DNA of 64,000 bases from a bacterium (GCA_022774755.1 JALFLK010000010.1:99809-163808), one strand, 5' to 3'. Counted from the stretch's first letter, positions 17,322-25,906 are shown. Notes: generated by a model from the sequence alone, not told the origin. Program-made: numbers and translations.

Positions 17322-18614
17322 CTAGCCGCCGGCGTTCAGCTTGCTCTGAGCTTTGCTGTTGATTTTTTCTATAAGCTCATTTACGCTCTGATTGATTCTT
17401 TCAATATCAGGCCGGGAAAGGGCGTCAACATTTACATTCCAATCCCTTTTCATTCTGAGGATTTTATATACGGCGTCGTCGAGTCGTTCCTCTGCAATCT
17501 CACCGCTTTTTACAGCGTTTGCTATGCTGTCGACTGCATTTTCCGCATTGTCATATCCGTGACATACCAATAGCATATCACAGCCTGCGTTAATGGCTTT
17601 TACAGAGGCTTCTCCAGACGAGTACATTCCCGCCACGGCTTCCATAGTCAAATCATCCGTAAACACGACTCCGCCGAACCCCATTTTATTTTTTAGCAAA
17701 TCGGTGACTATTGCCTTTGAAAGGGACGCCGGGTTTTCACTGTCTATCTGACTGCAAAGCAAGTGTCCCACCATAATTCCGGCAACATTATTTTTGATTG
17801 CCTCGGAAAAGGGCAAAAGCTCAAGACTCTCTAACTCTTCCAAGGATTTGTTTATTACAGGCAGAGAATAGTGGGAGTCCTCCGAAGTGTCGCCGTGACC
17901 GGGAAAGTGCTTGCCAACGGCAATAACGCCCTTTGACTGAAGCCCTTTCATTACGCTTACGGCGTATTGATCAACTTGTTCCGCCGTTGTTCCGTAGGCT
18001 CTGTCTGCAATTACTGTGTTATCAGGGTTTGACCAGATGTCAAAGACCGGCGAAAAGCCTGTTGAAATGCCGAAGGCGTTAAGCTGTTCTCCCATAAGCT
18101 CCCCCTCTTCAAAGCACAGCTCATTATCCTGGGCAAGAGAAAAGGTGTATGCGTCGGGCATATCTGCAATTTCTTCGGGAAACCTTGTAACCCTGCCGCC
18201 CTCGTAGTCGGCGGCAATAAGAGGAGGATAATTGTAGTAGGAGATTTCTTTAATGCTGTTTGTAAGCTGACAAAGCTGTTCGGCACTTTCTATATTTTTT
18301 GAGAAGAGTATAACTCCGCCGATGTTTTTGTCTTGAATCAGGCTTTTTAAGCCGTCGTCGGTTTCCGTGCCCTCAAGTCCGCACACCACCGTTTGACCTG
18401 CTTTCTGCTCAAGCGTCATTGAGTCAAGCAAAAGCCGGCAGGGTTCTTCGGTGGTAGGCTGTGTCGCTGTTTCTTCGGTGACGGCTTCGGCGGTTGCGGT
18501 GGTATTTTCACCGCTTGCACATCCGCATAACAGGCACACCGACAATACAATTAAAGCAGATAAAAAGATAATTCCGCAATAGACAGCGTTTTTAATATTT
18601 TGGTTATTTTTCAT
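17322..18614 (-). CDS. GH3 family beta-N-acetylhexosaminidase-like lipoprotein
   Basis: A 430-aa exported protein. A hydrophobic N-terminus ends in the lipobox LCGC (Cys near residue 32), followed by a Thr/Glu-rich linker and a GH3 barrel. The NagZ-type signature KHFPGHGDTSEDSHYSLPV carries the loop His/Asp acid-base pair, and GVVFTDDLTMEAV carries the nucleophile Asp. It would remove GlcNAc from muropeptides or other glycans outside the cell, as NagZ of Bacillus does. The substrate is inferred from motif type. Confidence 0.9.
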   Translation of the reverse strand: MKNNQNIKNAVYCGIIFLSALIVLSVCLLCGCASGENTTATAEAVTEETATQPTTEEPCRLLLDSMTLEQKAGQTVVCGLEGTETDDGLKSLIQDKNIGGVILFSKNIESAEQLCQLTNSIKEISYYNYPPLIAADYEGGRVTRFPEEIADMPDAYTFSLAQDNELCFEEGELMGEQLNAFGISTGFSPVFDIWSNPDNTVIADRAYGTTAEQVDQYAVSVMKGLQSKGVIAVGKHFPGHGDTSEDSHYSLPVINKSLEELESLELLPFSEAIKNNVAGIMVGHLLCSQIDSENPASLSKAIVTDLLKNKMGFGGVVFTDDLTMEAVAGMYSSGEASVKAINAGCDMLLVCHGYDNAENAVDSIANAVKSGEIAEERLDDAVYKILRMKRDWNVNVDALSRPDIERINQSVNELIEKINSKAQSKLNAGG

Positions 18615-18764
18615 ACTTTTCTCCTATAAATAAAATACAAGAGTTTAGAGCTTTTTAGGTTTTAGTTATCGTAACAAATTCAAAATTAAGCCGTATTATT
18701 TATTTATGCCCGTATTGCAGATAATCTTGCGTAGACCGTTGAGCGATTGTGGAAAAACGAAAAT

Positions 18765-19703
18765 CTATTTTATACAGCTTCCTATAAAATCGTTTAAAGC
18801 ATCTTCATAAGCTTTTGTGTCTTTGTAATAGCTTTCTGCATGAGCCGCCCCTTTAATAATCAGCTTTTTCTTGGGGGATTTGCAGTTTTCGTATATCTCC
18901 TCGCACATACTGTACGGCACAAATGTGTCGGCGTCGCCGTGAATAAACAAAATCGGCACTTTGGCTTTTGTAACTTCTCTTGCGGCGTTACATTCGTCCA
19001 TTGAAAAGCCTGCTTTTCTTTTATTTACTGTGCTTGTAATCTGAATAAGGGGAAAAGCCGGCAGATGATACATTGAGTGCAGAACATGGGTGAACACATA
19101 CTTTGGTGAGGTAAAGGCGCAGTCCGACACAATACCTTTAACCTGTTTCGGAAGCTCAAGGCCGCTTGTCATAAGCACCGTAGCTCCGCCCATAGATGTA
19201 CCGTGCAGTAAAATCTGCACGTCTTCACCCAGGGTTGCGATAATGTATTTAATCCACTCCAAAGCGTCAAACCTGTCCAGACAGCCAAAACCTATGTATT
19301 TTCCGTCGCTTTTGCCGTGGGCTCTGGCGTCGGGAAGAAGCAGGCTGAAACCTTTTTTGGAGTAATATTCCGAAAGAGCAATATAACCTTTCATTCCCTC
19401 GCTTGTATAGCCGTGAAAGCATATTACAACCTTTTTTTCGTCGCCGGTCGGAAAATATGTTCCGTGGAGCTTAAGACCGTCACGTGCGTTTATGTAAACA
19501 TCTTTGCGGGGCAGAGAAAGCATATATTCCTTTCTTTTCCCAATAAAATCCATATGCTGACCCCAGTCCGTGCCTGCCATTTTGATTGTGCGTTCGGTTT
19601 TTACATTGCTCCTTATCATTGTGCGTCTGTAAAAATACACACACTCAAAGGCAATTATAAGCAGTAACAGCACAACAATGCCTGTAATAATCAAATAAAT
19701 CAT
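18765..19703 (-). CDS. Alpha/beta hydrolase with N-terminal membrane anchor
   Basis: A 312-aa protein with one hydrophobic N-terminal helix (residues 3-25) and an alpha/beta hydrolase fold. The oxyanion region CFHGYTSEG is near 95, the nucleophile elbow GTSMGG near 168, and the acid and base near IHGDADTFVP and GAAHAESY. The type resembles the YqkD/BAAT-like esterases of Firmicutes. The substrate is unknown. It is monocistronic. Confidence 0.85.
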   Translation of the reverse strand: MIYLIITGIVVLLLLIIAFECVYFYRRTMIRSNVKTERTIKMAGTDWGQHMDFIGKRKEYMLSLPRKDVYINARDGLKLHGTYFPTGDEKKVVICFHGYTSEGMKGYIALSEYYSKKGFSLLLPDARAHGKSDGKYIGFGCLDRFDALEWIKYIIATLGEDVQILLHGTSMGGATVLMTSGLELPKQVKGIVSDCAFTSPKYVFTHVLHSMYHLPAFPLIQITSTVNKRKAGFSMDECNAAREVTKAKVPILFIHGDADTFVPYSMCEEIYENCKSPKKKLIIKGAAHAESYYKDTKAYEDALNDFIGSCIK

Positions 19704-19844
19704 TTTCTATTTCTCCCTAAAAATTATTTGGGTGCGTTTTCTTCCTAAAATATATTTTAAAAACTTTACTCAATGCTATTGTATCATTTCTTAGTCAATA
19801 AGTCAAAAAATAAAGGATTTTTACTATCAAAAAATAGGAGTTTT

Positions 19845-19881
19845 TTAAAAAATAAGGGAGGCAGCCAAGCGGCAGCCTCCC
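19845..19881 (-). terminator. Terminator of perR-rubrerythrin
   Basis: On the minus strand GGGAGGC and GCCTCCC arms with an inner GCC/GGC pair precede TTATTTTTT. Confidence 0.85.
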
Positions 19882-19913
19882 AAAAGTTTATTGATTCTAT
19901 TCTTATGTTTTTA

Positions 19914-20456
19914 TCAGCCGAAATATCTCTTAAGAAGACCTGAGAAACCTGCGCCGTGTCTTGCCTCGTCCTTAGCCATCTCGTGAACTGTGTCGTGAAT
20001 AGCGTCAAGATTCTGTGCCTTAGCACGCTTTGCAAGGTCAAACTTGCCTTCACAAGCGCCTGCCTCTGCGTCTGCTCTCATCTGGAGATTTTTCTTTGTG
20101 CTGTCTGTAATAACCTCGCCCAAAAGCTCTGCAAATTTAGCGGCATGCTCTGCCTCTTCAAAAGCGTACTTTGTAAATGCAGCGGAAATTTCGGGATAAC
20201 CCTCTCTGTCGGCAACTCTTGCCATTGCAAGATACATACCAACCTCGCTGCACTCGCCGTTGAAGTTAGCTCTCAAATCGTCAAGAATATCCTGAGAAAC
20301 GCCCTTTGCAACGCCTACCTCGTGAACTGTTGCATAGCCTGCGTTTTCGTCCATCTTCTTGAACTGCTCCTTAGGAGCTTTACACTGCGGACATGCCTCG
20401 GGAGCCTCAGGTCCCTCATAAATGTAGCCGCATACTTTACAAACCCATTTTGTCAT
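19914..20456 (-). CDS. Reverse rubrerythrin
   Basis: A 180-aa rubrerythrin with the domains in reverse order: an N-terminal rubredoxin domain ([10 protein letters not shown] and CPQCKAP, residues 6-29) and then the di-iron four-helix domain with E-x-x-H pairs such as EEAEHAAK and DEARHGAG. Such proteins reduce hydrogen peroxide and oxygen with NAD(P)H-derived electrons in clostridia, where they belong to the PerR regulon. The gene lies 33 bases after perR in the same direction, making a regulator-effector operon. Confidence 0.93.
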   Translation of the reverse strand: MTKWVCKVCGYIYEGPEAPEACPQCKAPKEQFKKMDENAGYATVHEVGVAKGVSQDILDDLRANFNGECSEVGMYLAMARVADREGYPEISAAFTKYAFEEAEHAAKFAELLGEVITDSTKKNLQMRADAEAGACEGKFDLAKRAKAQNLDAIHDTVHEMAKDEARHGAGFSGLLKRYFG

Positions 20457-20489
20457 AGTTTTTTCCTCCTGAAAATAAATGATATTATA

Positions 20490-20879
20490 TTAACTGCATT
20501 TACTGCATTTGCCGTAATAGGTCACGCTTTTACACTCAATGGTAAAACCGTTTCTGCTAAGTGCGCTTTCTGCCGCAGTTAATTCCGTGTTATAAAGGTC
20601 GTAAATACTTCCACATTCACGACAAACAAAGTGAGAGTGGGGGACGGTGTTGCCGTCAATACGCTCTTCTCCGTTAATAGTAGCAACGGTAGAAACTATC
20701 CCCTCTTTTTTAAACAGGGCAATGTTCCTGTAAACCGTGCCCAGACTTAAATCGGGATACTGTTCTTTTAACTGATTATATACCCAGCGAGCTCCCGGAT
20801 GACAGTCGGTATCTCGGATTGTCTTTAAAATTGCCACTCTCTTACTGCTGAAGTTGGTACGCTTCGCCATACTAACCAC
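20490..20879 (-). CDS. perR: PerR-type Fur family peroxide sensor
   Basis: A 129-aa Fur-fold repressor. The metal-sensing site is visible: His in DCHPGA, Asp in ERIDGN, His pair in PHSHF and Asp in IYDL. The aspartate at the position equal to Asp85 of Bacillus PerR favours PerR over Fur. Two structural-zinc pairs, CREC and CSKC, are present. Iron-catalysed oxidation of the site His residues would release the repressor. Two PerR-like boxes lie in its promoter region. Confidence 0.9.
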   Translation of the reverse strand: MVSMAKRTNFSSKRVAILKTIRDTDCHPGARWVYNQLKEQYPDLSLGTVYRNIALFKKEGIVSTVATINGEERIDGNTVPHSHFVCRECGSIYDLYNTELTAAESALSRNGFTIECKSVTYYGKCSKCS

Positions 20880-20885
20880 CTAAAA

Positions 20886-20925
20886 TAATAATCATTCTTA
20901 ATTTAATAGTATAATATCATATTAT
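20886..20925 (-). promoter_or_regulatory. Two PerR/Fur-type operator boxes
   Basis: ATAATAT-C-ATATTAT (20911-20925) is a perfect 7-1-7 palindrome. TAATAATCATTCTTA (20886-20900) matches about 11 of the 14 informative positions of the PerR consensus TTATAAT-N-ATTATAA. Their centres are 25 bases apart and both lie directly before perR. Confidence 0.7.
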
Positions 20926-21006
20926 TTTTTGTTTGTAAAGCATATTTTGAAAAAAATCATAATAAATTTTATTGCCGTCAGGTAAATATTATTTTGGAGG
21001 AATTAT

Positions 21007-21549
21007 ATGCCAACAGTTTATCTCAGTCCGTCTTTACAGGAGTTCAATCCATATGTAGGCGGAGGCAACGAGGAATACTATATGAATTTAATCGCTGATG
21101 CTATGGAGCCGTACCTCAGGGCAAGCGGAATAAGTTTTGTAAGGAATAATCCCGAGATGACTTTAAGACAGGCGATTAACGATTCAAACGCAGGTAATTA
21201 CGATTTGCACCTTGCTATTCATTCAAACGCTTCGCCCCCTGCAAATGCCGGGGCAAATACAGGTGCGGATATTTATTATTTTCCGTCAAGTGCGTCGGGA
21301 GAAAGATTTGCAAATATAATTTCCGATAATTACCGCAATGTTTATCCCCGGAACATTCAGGTTATTCCCACAACCTCTCTTGCAGAGGTAAGACGCACAA
21401 AAGCCCCCTCTGCTTTAATAGAGGTGGGCTATCACGATAATACAACCGACGCAAATTGGATAAGAAACAACGTTGATAATATAGCCAGAAGTCTGTCAAA
21501 ATCAATCGCAGACTATTTCGGCGTTCCCTTTGCAGAACCCCAGTCTTGA
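21007..21549 (+). CDS. N-acetylmuramoyl-L-alanine amidase (Amidase_3 fold)
   Basis: A 180-aa single-domain protein without signal peptide. HLAIHSNAS near residue 77 and ALIEVGYHDN near 139 match the zinc His and catalytic Glu regions of Amidase_3. The first zinc His, normally in a DPGHGG motif near the N-terminus, is absent; the protein has SPSLQEFNPYVGGGNEEYY there instead. It may be a spore-associated clostridial subgroup with a changed metal site, or a non-catalytic wall binder. The TTGGAGGA ribosome site is strong. Confidence 0.8.
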   Translation: MPTVYLSPSLQEFNPYVGGGNEEYYMNLIADAMEPYLRASGISFVRNNPEMTLRQAINDSNAGNYDLHLAIHSNASPPANAGANTGADIYYFPSSASGERFANIISDNYRNVYPRNIQVIPTTSLAEVRRTKAPSALIEVGYHDNTTDANWIRNNVDNIARSLSKSIADYFGVPFAEPQS

Positions 21550-21589
21550 AAAACGGGGAATTTATAGTATAATAGCATTATACTATAAT
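21546..21589 (+). promoter_or_regulatory. Promoter and palindromic operator of the LUD gene
   Basis: TTGAAA (21546-21551), 16 bases and TATAAT (21568-21573). The perfect inverted repeat TATAGTATAAT-AGC-ATTATACTATA (21563-21587) overlaps the -10 box and looks like a repressor site. No regulator gene is adjacent. Confidence 0.55.
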
Positions 21590-21606
21590 CGACGGGAAGT
21601 GTTTGT

Positions 21607-22272
21607 ATGACAGAAGAAATGACTGCCGCAATAAATAAAACTATGGAAAATCTTAAAAGAAACAATATGAAGCCTTATTTCTGCAATACTAAGCAAGAGG
21701 CGAGAGAGCTTGTTTTGTCTTTGTTAAAACAGGGAGATACCGTAACCCACGGCGGTTCGGAAACCCTTAAACAAATCGGAATTATCGAGGACTTAAAGTC
21801 GGGAAATTACAATTATCTTGACCGAAGCAAGCCCGGCCTTACAAGAGAACAGGTTGAAGAAGTTTACAGAAAATCTTATTCTGCGGATGTTTATCTAACA
21901 AGCTCCAACGCAGTTACCGAAAACGGAGAGCTTTATAATGTTGACGGGAACTCAAACCGTGTTTCGGCAATACTTTACGGACCGAAAAGCGTAATTGCAG
22001 TCTGCGGTTACAATAAGATTGTAAAAGATATTAACGAGGCCGTTATGCGTGTTAAATGCGTTGCGGCGCCGAAGAACACCGTAAGATTAAATACGGGCAC
22101 CTATTGCAGTGAAAAAGGCAGGTGCGTATCTGTTGATAAGCAGACAGATTCCCTGATGTGCGACGGCTGTCACAGTGAAGGAAGAGTATGCTGTAACTAT
22201 GTTGTTTCTGCACAGCAGAGACACAAGGACAGAATTAAGGTTATAATTGTCGGCGAAGAATTAGGTTACTGA
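21607..22272 (+). CDS. LUD domain protein (LutC/YkgG-like)
   Basis: A 221-aa protein with the lactate-utilisation (DUF162) fold: VTHGGSETLKQIGI near residue 45, LTSSNAVTENGELYNVDG near 97 and YGPKSVIAVCGYNKIV near 120. Cys-rich motifs near the C-terminus (CSEKGRC and CDGCHSEGRVC) may bind metal. In LutC-type complexes this subunit works with iron-sulfur proteins LutA and LutB, neither of which is nearby. Stand-alone copies are common in clostridia and of unknown role. Confidence 0.85.
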   Translation: MTEEMTAAINKTMENLKRNNMKPYFCNTKQEARELVLSLLKQGDTVTHGGSETLKQIGIIEDLKSGNYNYLDRSKPGLTREQVEEVYRKSYSADVYLTSSNAVTENGELYNVDGNSNRVSAILYGPKSVIAVCGYNKIVKDINEAVMRVKCVAAPKNTVRLNTGTYCSEKGRCVSVDKQTDSLMCDGCHSEGRVCCNYVVSAQQRHKDRIKVIIVGEELGY

Positions 22273-22307
22273 TTAGGCAACTGATTTCTATGTATAGCAA
22301 CCGCCAA

Positions 22308-22339
22308 GGCTGTTCTTCATAGCTTTATGAAGAACAGCC
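22308..22339. terminator. Perfect 14-bp hairpin between convergent genes
   Basis: GGCTGTTCTTCATA and TATGAAGAACAGCC enclose GCTT. It lies between the ends of the LUD gene and of the Asn/Gln-rich gene, but neither side has a T-run, so it may be an mRNA end stabiliser rather than a classical terminator. Confidence 0.5.
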
Positions 22340-22354
22340 GTAACAAAAGCAGGT

Positions 22355-22501
22355 TTATCTGTTGTTCTGATTCTGCTTCTGGTTATTGTTCTGATTGTTA
22401 TTCTGATTGTTGTTTTGGTTGTTGTTCTGATTCTTGTTCTGGTTGTTATTCTGGTTTTTGTTCTGGTTGTTGTGATTGTTCTGGTTGAAGTTATTATCCA
22501 T
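22355..22501 (-). CDS. Asn/Gln-rich small protein
   Basis: A 48-aa ORF starts behind a perfect ribosome site (AAAAGGAGG) nine bases upstream. After MDNNFNQNNH it consists almost only of a four-residue period, NNNQ or NKNQ, and ends KQNQNNR. It holds more than 40 Asn and Gln residues with a few Lys, and no hydrophobic core. Such sequences suggest a disordered or self-assembling peptide, perhaps spore-associated, but that is a guess. Another frame gives a longer Thr/Arg-rich ORF that lacks a matched ribosome site. Confidence 0.65.
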   Translation of the reverse strand: MDNNFNQNNHNNQNKNQNNNQNKNQNNNQNNNQNNNQNNNQKQNQNNR

Positions 22502-22558
22502 AATGTCACACCTCCTTTTGAAAGTATTATTACCGTAAATTCAGGATTATATACACAT

Positions 22559-23887
22559 ATGGAAAATTTTTTAATTAAAATGCAGACCCTTTTAGGCGAT
22601 GAGTACGAGGATTTTTTAAAATGCTGCGAGGGTGAAAACTATCGGGGACTTCGTGTTAATACGCTTAAATATACATTTGAAAAGCTGAATTCGGCTTTAG
22701 GCTTTCAGCTAAGAAAAACGCCCTTTTGCAAAAACGGCGCATACCTGCCGGAGAATTTTACTTCTCCCGGCAATCATCCCCTGCACCACGCAGGAGCATT
22801 CTACATTCAGGAGCCGTCGGCAACCTCGGCGGTAACTGTTCTTGCAGTTGAAAAAGGCGACAGGGTTTTGGATTTATGCGCAGCTCCCGGCGGAAAGTCA
22901 ACCCAAATTGCAGGAGACTTAATGGGCACAGGCTTGATTTGGTCAAATGAAATCGTAAAAAGCAGAGCTAATGTTCTTTTATCGAATTTTGAACGAATGG
23001 GTGTTGCAAACGGCGTTGTGTCCTGCTGTCACCCCGAAGTCCTGTGCAGTCAGCTTGAGGGTTACTTTGACAAAGTGCTTGTGGACGCTCCCTGCAGCGG
23101 AGAGGGAATGTTCCGCAAAAACTCAAAGGCGCAGGAGCAATGGACACAGGAGCACTCTCAAGCCTGCAGTAATCGTCAGCTTCAGATTTTGGAAAGCGCA
23201 AAAACTGCACTTAAACCCGGCGGAGTTATGGTGTATTCAACCTGTACCTTTTCAAGGGAAGAGAACGAGGATGTAATAAGGCAATTTTTGCAGAAAAATC
23301 CCGACTTTGAACTTATTGAGCCTTCGGTTGATTTCGGCAGACGGACAATGGAGTACGCTGTAAGGATTTTTCCTATGGACGGCGGAGAGGGGCATTTTAT
23401 TGCAAAACTGCGGAAAAAGCCCTGTGAGAATTATTTTTCTGTTCCCGAGATTTCAGACGGAGGTTTATCAAAAACAGAGCAAAATAATGCGGAAAGCTTT
23501 TTAGGCGAAATAATAAAAAATCCTGCTAAGTTAGGCAGAATAGAAAAAATCGGGGACAAGCTGTACGCAAGTACATTTGATATTCCAAAGGTTAAGGAAG
23601 TTCAGATTCTGCGTAAGGGAGTGCTTATCGGAGAAATCAAAAAGAACAGAATCGAGCCGTGTCATCATATGTTTATGACCCTGAAAAAAGAAGATTTCAT
23701 AAACTGCGTTGACCTTGACCTGAAAGACCCGAGGACAGAAAGCTTCCTCCACGGCGAAGAAATACAGGTTGACTTATCACTCAAAGGCTATACGGTGGTG
23801 TGCATTGACGGCGTTTCCTGCGGATTCGGCAAGGCGTCAATGGGCAGACTGAAAAATAAATATCCCAAAGGATTAAGGATTTTATAA
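22559..23887 (+). CDS. RsmF/RsmB-family rRNA cytosine-C5 methyltransferase
   Basis: A SAM-dependent m5C methyltransferase acting on 16S rRNA. I start it at the ATG 22559 (442 aa), since the family N-terminus MENFLIKMQTLLGDEYEDF begins there and the frame upstream runs through the Asn/Gln-rich gene on the other strand. SAM motif I DLCAAPGGKSTQIA, the DAPCSGEGMFRK Cys and the catalytic STCTFSREENE Cys are present. A C-terminal RsmF-type RNA-binding domain follows. The stop overlaps the start of rsmA (TAATG). Confidence 0.9.
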   Translation: MENFLIKMQTLLGDEYEDFLKCCEGENYRGLRVNTLKYTFEKLNSALGFQLRKTPFCKNGAYLPENFTSPGNHPLHHAGAFYIQEPSATSAVTVLAVEKGDRVLDLCAAPGGKSTQIAGDLMGTGLIWSNEIVKSRANVLLSNFERMGVANGVVSCCHPEVLCSQLEGYFDKVLVDAPCSGEGMFRKNSKAQEQWTQEHSQACSNRQLQILESAKTALKPGGVMVYSTCTFSREENEDVIRQFLQKNPDFELIEPSVDFGRRTMEYAVRIFPMDGGEGHFIAKLRKKPCENYFSVPEISDGGLSKTEQNNAESFLGEIIKNPAKLGRIEKIGDKLYASTFDIPKVKEVQILRKGVLIGEIKKNRIEPCHHMFMTLKKEDFINCVDLDLKDPRTESFLHGEEIQVDLSLKGYTVVCIDGVSCGFGKASMGRLKNKYPKGLRIL

Positions 23888-24753
23888 TGGAAAACTTATC
23901 AAATATCGGCACAATTAAAGACATACTCTTAAAAAACGGTTTTTCCTTTTCAAAATCGCTGGGGCAGAATTTTTTGATAAACCCAACGGTTTGCCCAAGA
24001 ATGGCGGAGCTTTCCACAGCTGATGATGAAACGGGAGTTTTGGAAATCGGGCCCGGTATCGGCGTGCTTACAAACGAGCTTGCAAAGATTGCAAAAAAGA
24101 TTGTTGCCGTTGAGCTTGACAAAAGGCTGATACCCGTTTTGGGGCAAACCCTTGGCGAGTACGATAATGTGAAAATCATCAACGGCGACGTAATGAAAAT
24201 AGACCTTAAAAGTCTGATAGAGCAGGAGTTCGGCAATATGAGGGTTGTGGTTTGTGCGAATTTGCCCTACTACATTACTTCCCCTGTGATTATGCGTTTG
24301 TTGGAGGAAAATCTGCCTGTTTCGGCGATTACGGTAATGGTGCAAAAAGAGGCAGGTCAGCGGATTTGCGCAAAGGTGGGTACCCGTTCAAGCGGAGCGC
24401 TGACGGTTGCCGTTAATTATTACAGCAAGCCCTCCATGCTTTTTGAGGTGAGCGCAGGCTCATTTATGCCTGCTCCAAAGGTGGATTCCTGCGTTATTCG
24501 TATGGATATAGGGGACAATCCCACCGTTGAAGTAAAGGACAGAGCTTCGTTTTTAAAGATTGTAAAAAGTGCCTTCGGTCAAAGAAGAAAAACTCTCCCC
24601 AATGCCTTGAGCGCAGGTCTTGGAATCAGCAAGCAGTCAGTAAGTGAAATATTGAACAAATCGCAGGTTCCTTTGAATTCAAGAGCCGAACAGCTTACAA
24701 TGGAGCAGTTTGGCGTAATTGCCGATAATTACTACACCTTTGGAAAGGAATAA
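23887..24753 (+). CDS. rsmA: 16S rRNA dimethyladenosine transferase
   Basis: A 288-aa KsgA/Dim1 enzyme that dimethylates two adenines at the 3' end of 16S rRNA during 30S maturation. FSKSLGQNFLINP is at the N-terminus, the SAM site LEIGPGIGVLT near 55 and the catalytic NLPYYITSPVI near 125, with the C-terminal FGQRRKTLPNAL helix region. It is translationally coupled with the RsmF-like gene, an all-rRNA-methylation pair. Confidence 0.95.
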   Translation: MENLSNIGTIKDILLKNGFSFSKSLGQNFLINPTVCPRMAELSTADDETGVLEIGPGIGVLTNELAKIAKKIVAVELDKRLIPVLGQTLGEYDNVKIINGDVMKIDLKSLIEQEFGNMRVVVCANLPYYITSPVIMRLLEENLPVSAITVMVQKEAGQRICAKVGTRSSGALTVAVNYYSKPSMLFEVSAGSFMPAPKVDSCVIRMDIGDNPTVEVKDRASFLKIVKSAFGQRRKTLPNALSAGLGISKQSVSEILNKSQVPLNSRAEQLTMEQFGVIADNYYTFGKE

Positions 24754-24757
24754 TTTT

Positions 24758-25270
24758 ATGAGCAGCCAAAAGGAGAATTTTACGCAAACTGAGCCGACGG
24801 CGGAAAATGTACCCCCAAATGTGTCGGAAAGCATAGCGGATAATACAGAGGAAAATGCCGTGGATAATATCACGGAAGAAAATATCACGGAGGCTACTTC
24901 GTTTCCGGCTCACGGCTTTTGGAACAGGCAGAAAGAAAAAGTGCCGAAAATGAACATTCTTTACAAAACTGCACTTGTTTTGTTTGTTGCTGCAATAGGA
25001 CTTTTAATTGCGTCAATGGTAATTTGCCTTGTTGAGGGCGACAAGGAACATAGGAGCTTTTTGTCAATGCTTTTTTCCCGGATTAGCATAGGCTTGTCGT
25101 TTATAGGCGTAATTTTCGCCTGCGTCAGCAAGGAGAAAAAACAGACCCCAAAAACAAGAAAACACTTTTTCTCCAATGATTTTCAGGAAGAACAGTATTA
25201 TGAAGACTCGGAAGAAGATTTCGCAGAAGAATCCGAAAACATTTCCCGACACACGACTATGGAGGAATAA
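24758..25270 (+). CDS. Small membrane protein of unknown function
   Basis: The start at 24758 gives 170 aa and follows rsmA after four bases, with a GGAAAGGAA ribosome site. Residues 1-60 are acidic and rich in Thr, Glu and Asn. Two hydrophobic helices lie at about 72-95 and 106-125. The tail is basic and then acidic (EEDFAEESE). I recognise no family. Spacing suggests co-transcription with rsmA. Confidence 0.7.
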   Translation: MSSQKENFTQTEPTAENVPPNVSESIADNTEENAVDNITEENITEATSFPAHGFWNRQKEKVPKMNILYKTALVLFVAAIGLLIASMVICLVEGDKEHRSFLSMLFSRISIGLSFIGVIFACVSKEKKQTPKTRKHFFSNDFQEEQYYEDSEEDFAEESENISRHTTMEE

Positions 25271-25310
25271 TTATGTGCTTTATATGCGAGAGAATAGAGA
25301 GGATGATATT

Positions 25311-25883
25311 GTGAACAATTACATCTTAATTGCAGGGGTAAACGGTACAGGAAAATCAAGCCTAAGAGGTGTTCTTGAGGGACAGAATGTTTCGCTTGGC
25401 CACATCATTGATGCCGATAAAATAGCAAAGGAGAATAATTACAATAATATTCTTGCCGGCAAAAAAGCTATTGAAGAAATTGATTACTGCCTTAGTAACA
25501 ATCTTACCTTTACTCAGGAGACCACCCTCGCAGGGCACAGAACAGAAAAAACCGTAAAACGGGCACGAAAGCAGGGCTATTACATTACTCTTTATTATGT
25601 TGGACTGAATTCAGACAAAGAGAGCATTTTGAGAATAGCAAACAGAGTTCGCAAGGGAGGACATAACATTCCGGAAGAGGATGTAATTCGCCGTTTCGGA
25701 AACAGATTTGATGACCTGAAAAAAATACTTCCTTTTTGCGATAAGGTGATTTTTTACGATAATGAAAACGGCTTTGTAAAAGTAGCGGAAATTGTAAATA
25801 ACACCTTTAATTTCACTAACGGTTATCGCCCGTTATGGATTAAAGAATTTTTTACTTCGTGCAAACAAAACGGTTTATTGTAA
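25311..25883 (+). CDS. Zeta-toxin-like P-loop kinase
   Basis: The GTG at 25311, eight bases after AGAGAGGA, gives 190 aa beginning NNYILIAGVNGTGKSS, a Walker A motif. ADKIAKENN, the substrate-strand region TQETTLAGHRTE and the lid region RVRKGGHNIPEEDVIRRF match zeta-toxin-type kinases such as YbdE/EFA-linked homologues. No epsilon-like antitoxin gene is next to it, so it may be a cellular small-molecule kinase rather than a toxin. An ATG at 25284 is an alternative start. Confidence 0.8.
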   Translation: MNNYILIAGVNGTGKSSLRGVLEGQNVSLGHIIDADKIAKENNYNNILAGKKAIEEIDYCLSNNLTFTQETTLAGHRTEKTVKRARKQGYYITLYYVGLNSDKESILRIANRVRKGGHNIPEEDVIRRFGNRFDDLKKILPFCDKVIFYDNENGFVKVAEIVNNTFNFTNGYRPLWIKEFFTSCKQNGLL

Positions 25884-25906
25884 TAAAAATAAATTATTCT
25901 GACAAA

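Noticed and set aside
20490..20879. Zur or Fur instead of PerR
   Set aside because: The Asp in the ERID motif, the rubrerythrin partner and the PerR-like boxes favour PerR, though in vitro proof is missing.
22288..22509. 73-residue Thr/Arg-rich ORF on the minus strand
   Set aside because: It is a shadow frame of the Asn/Gln-rich gene; the perfect ribosome site fits the ATG at 22501 in the other frame.
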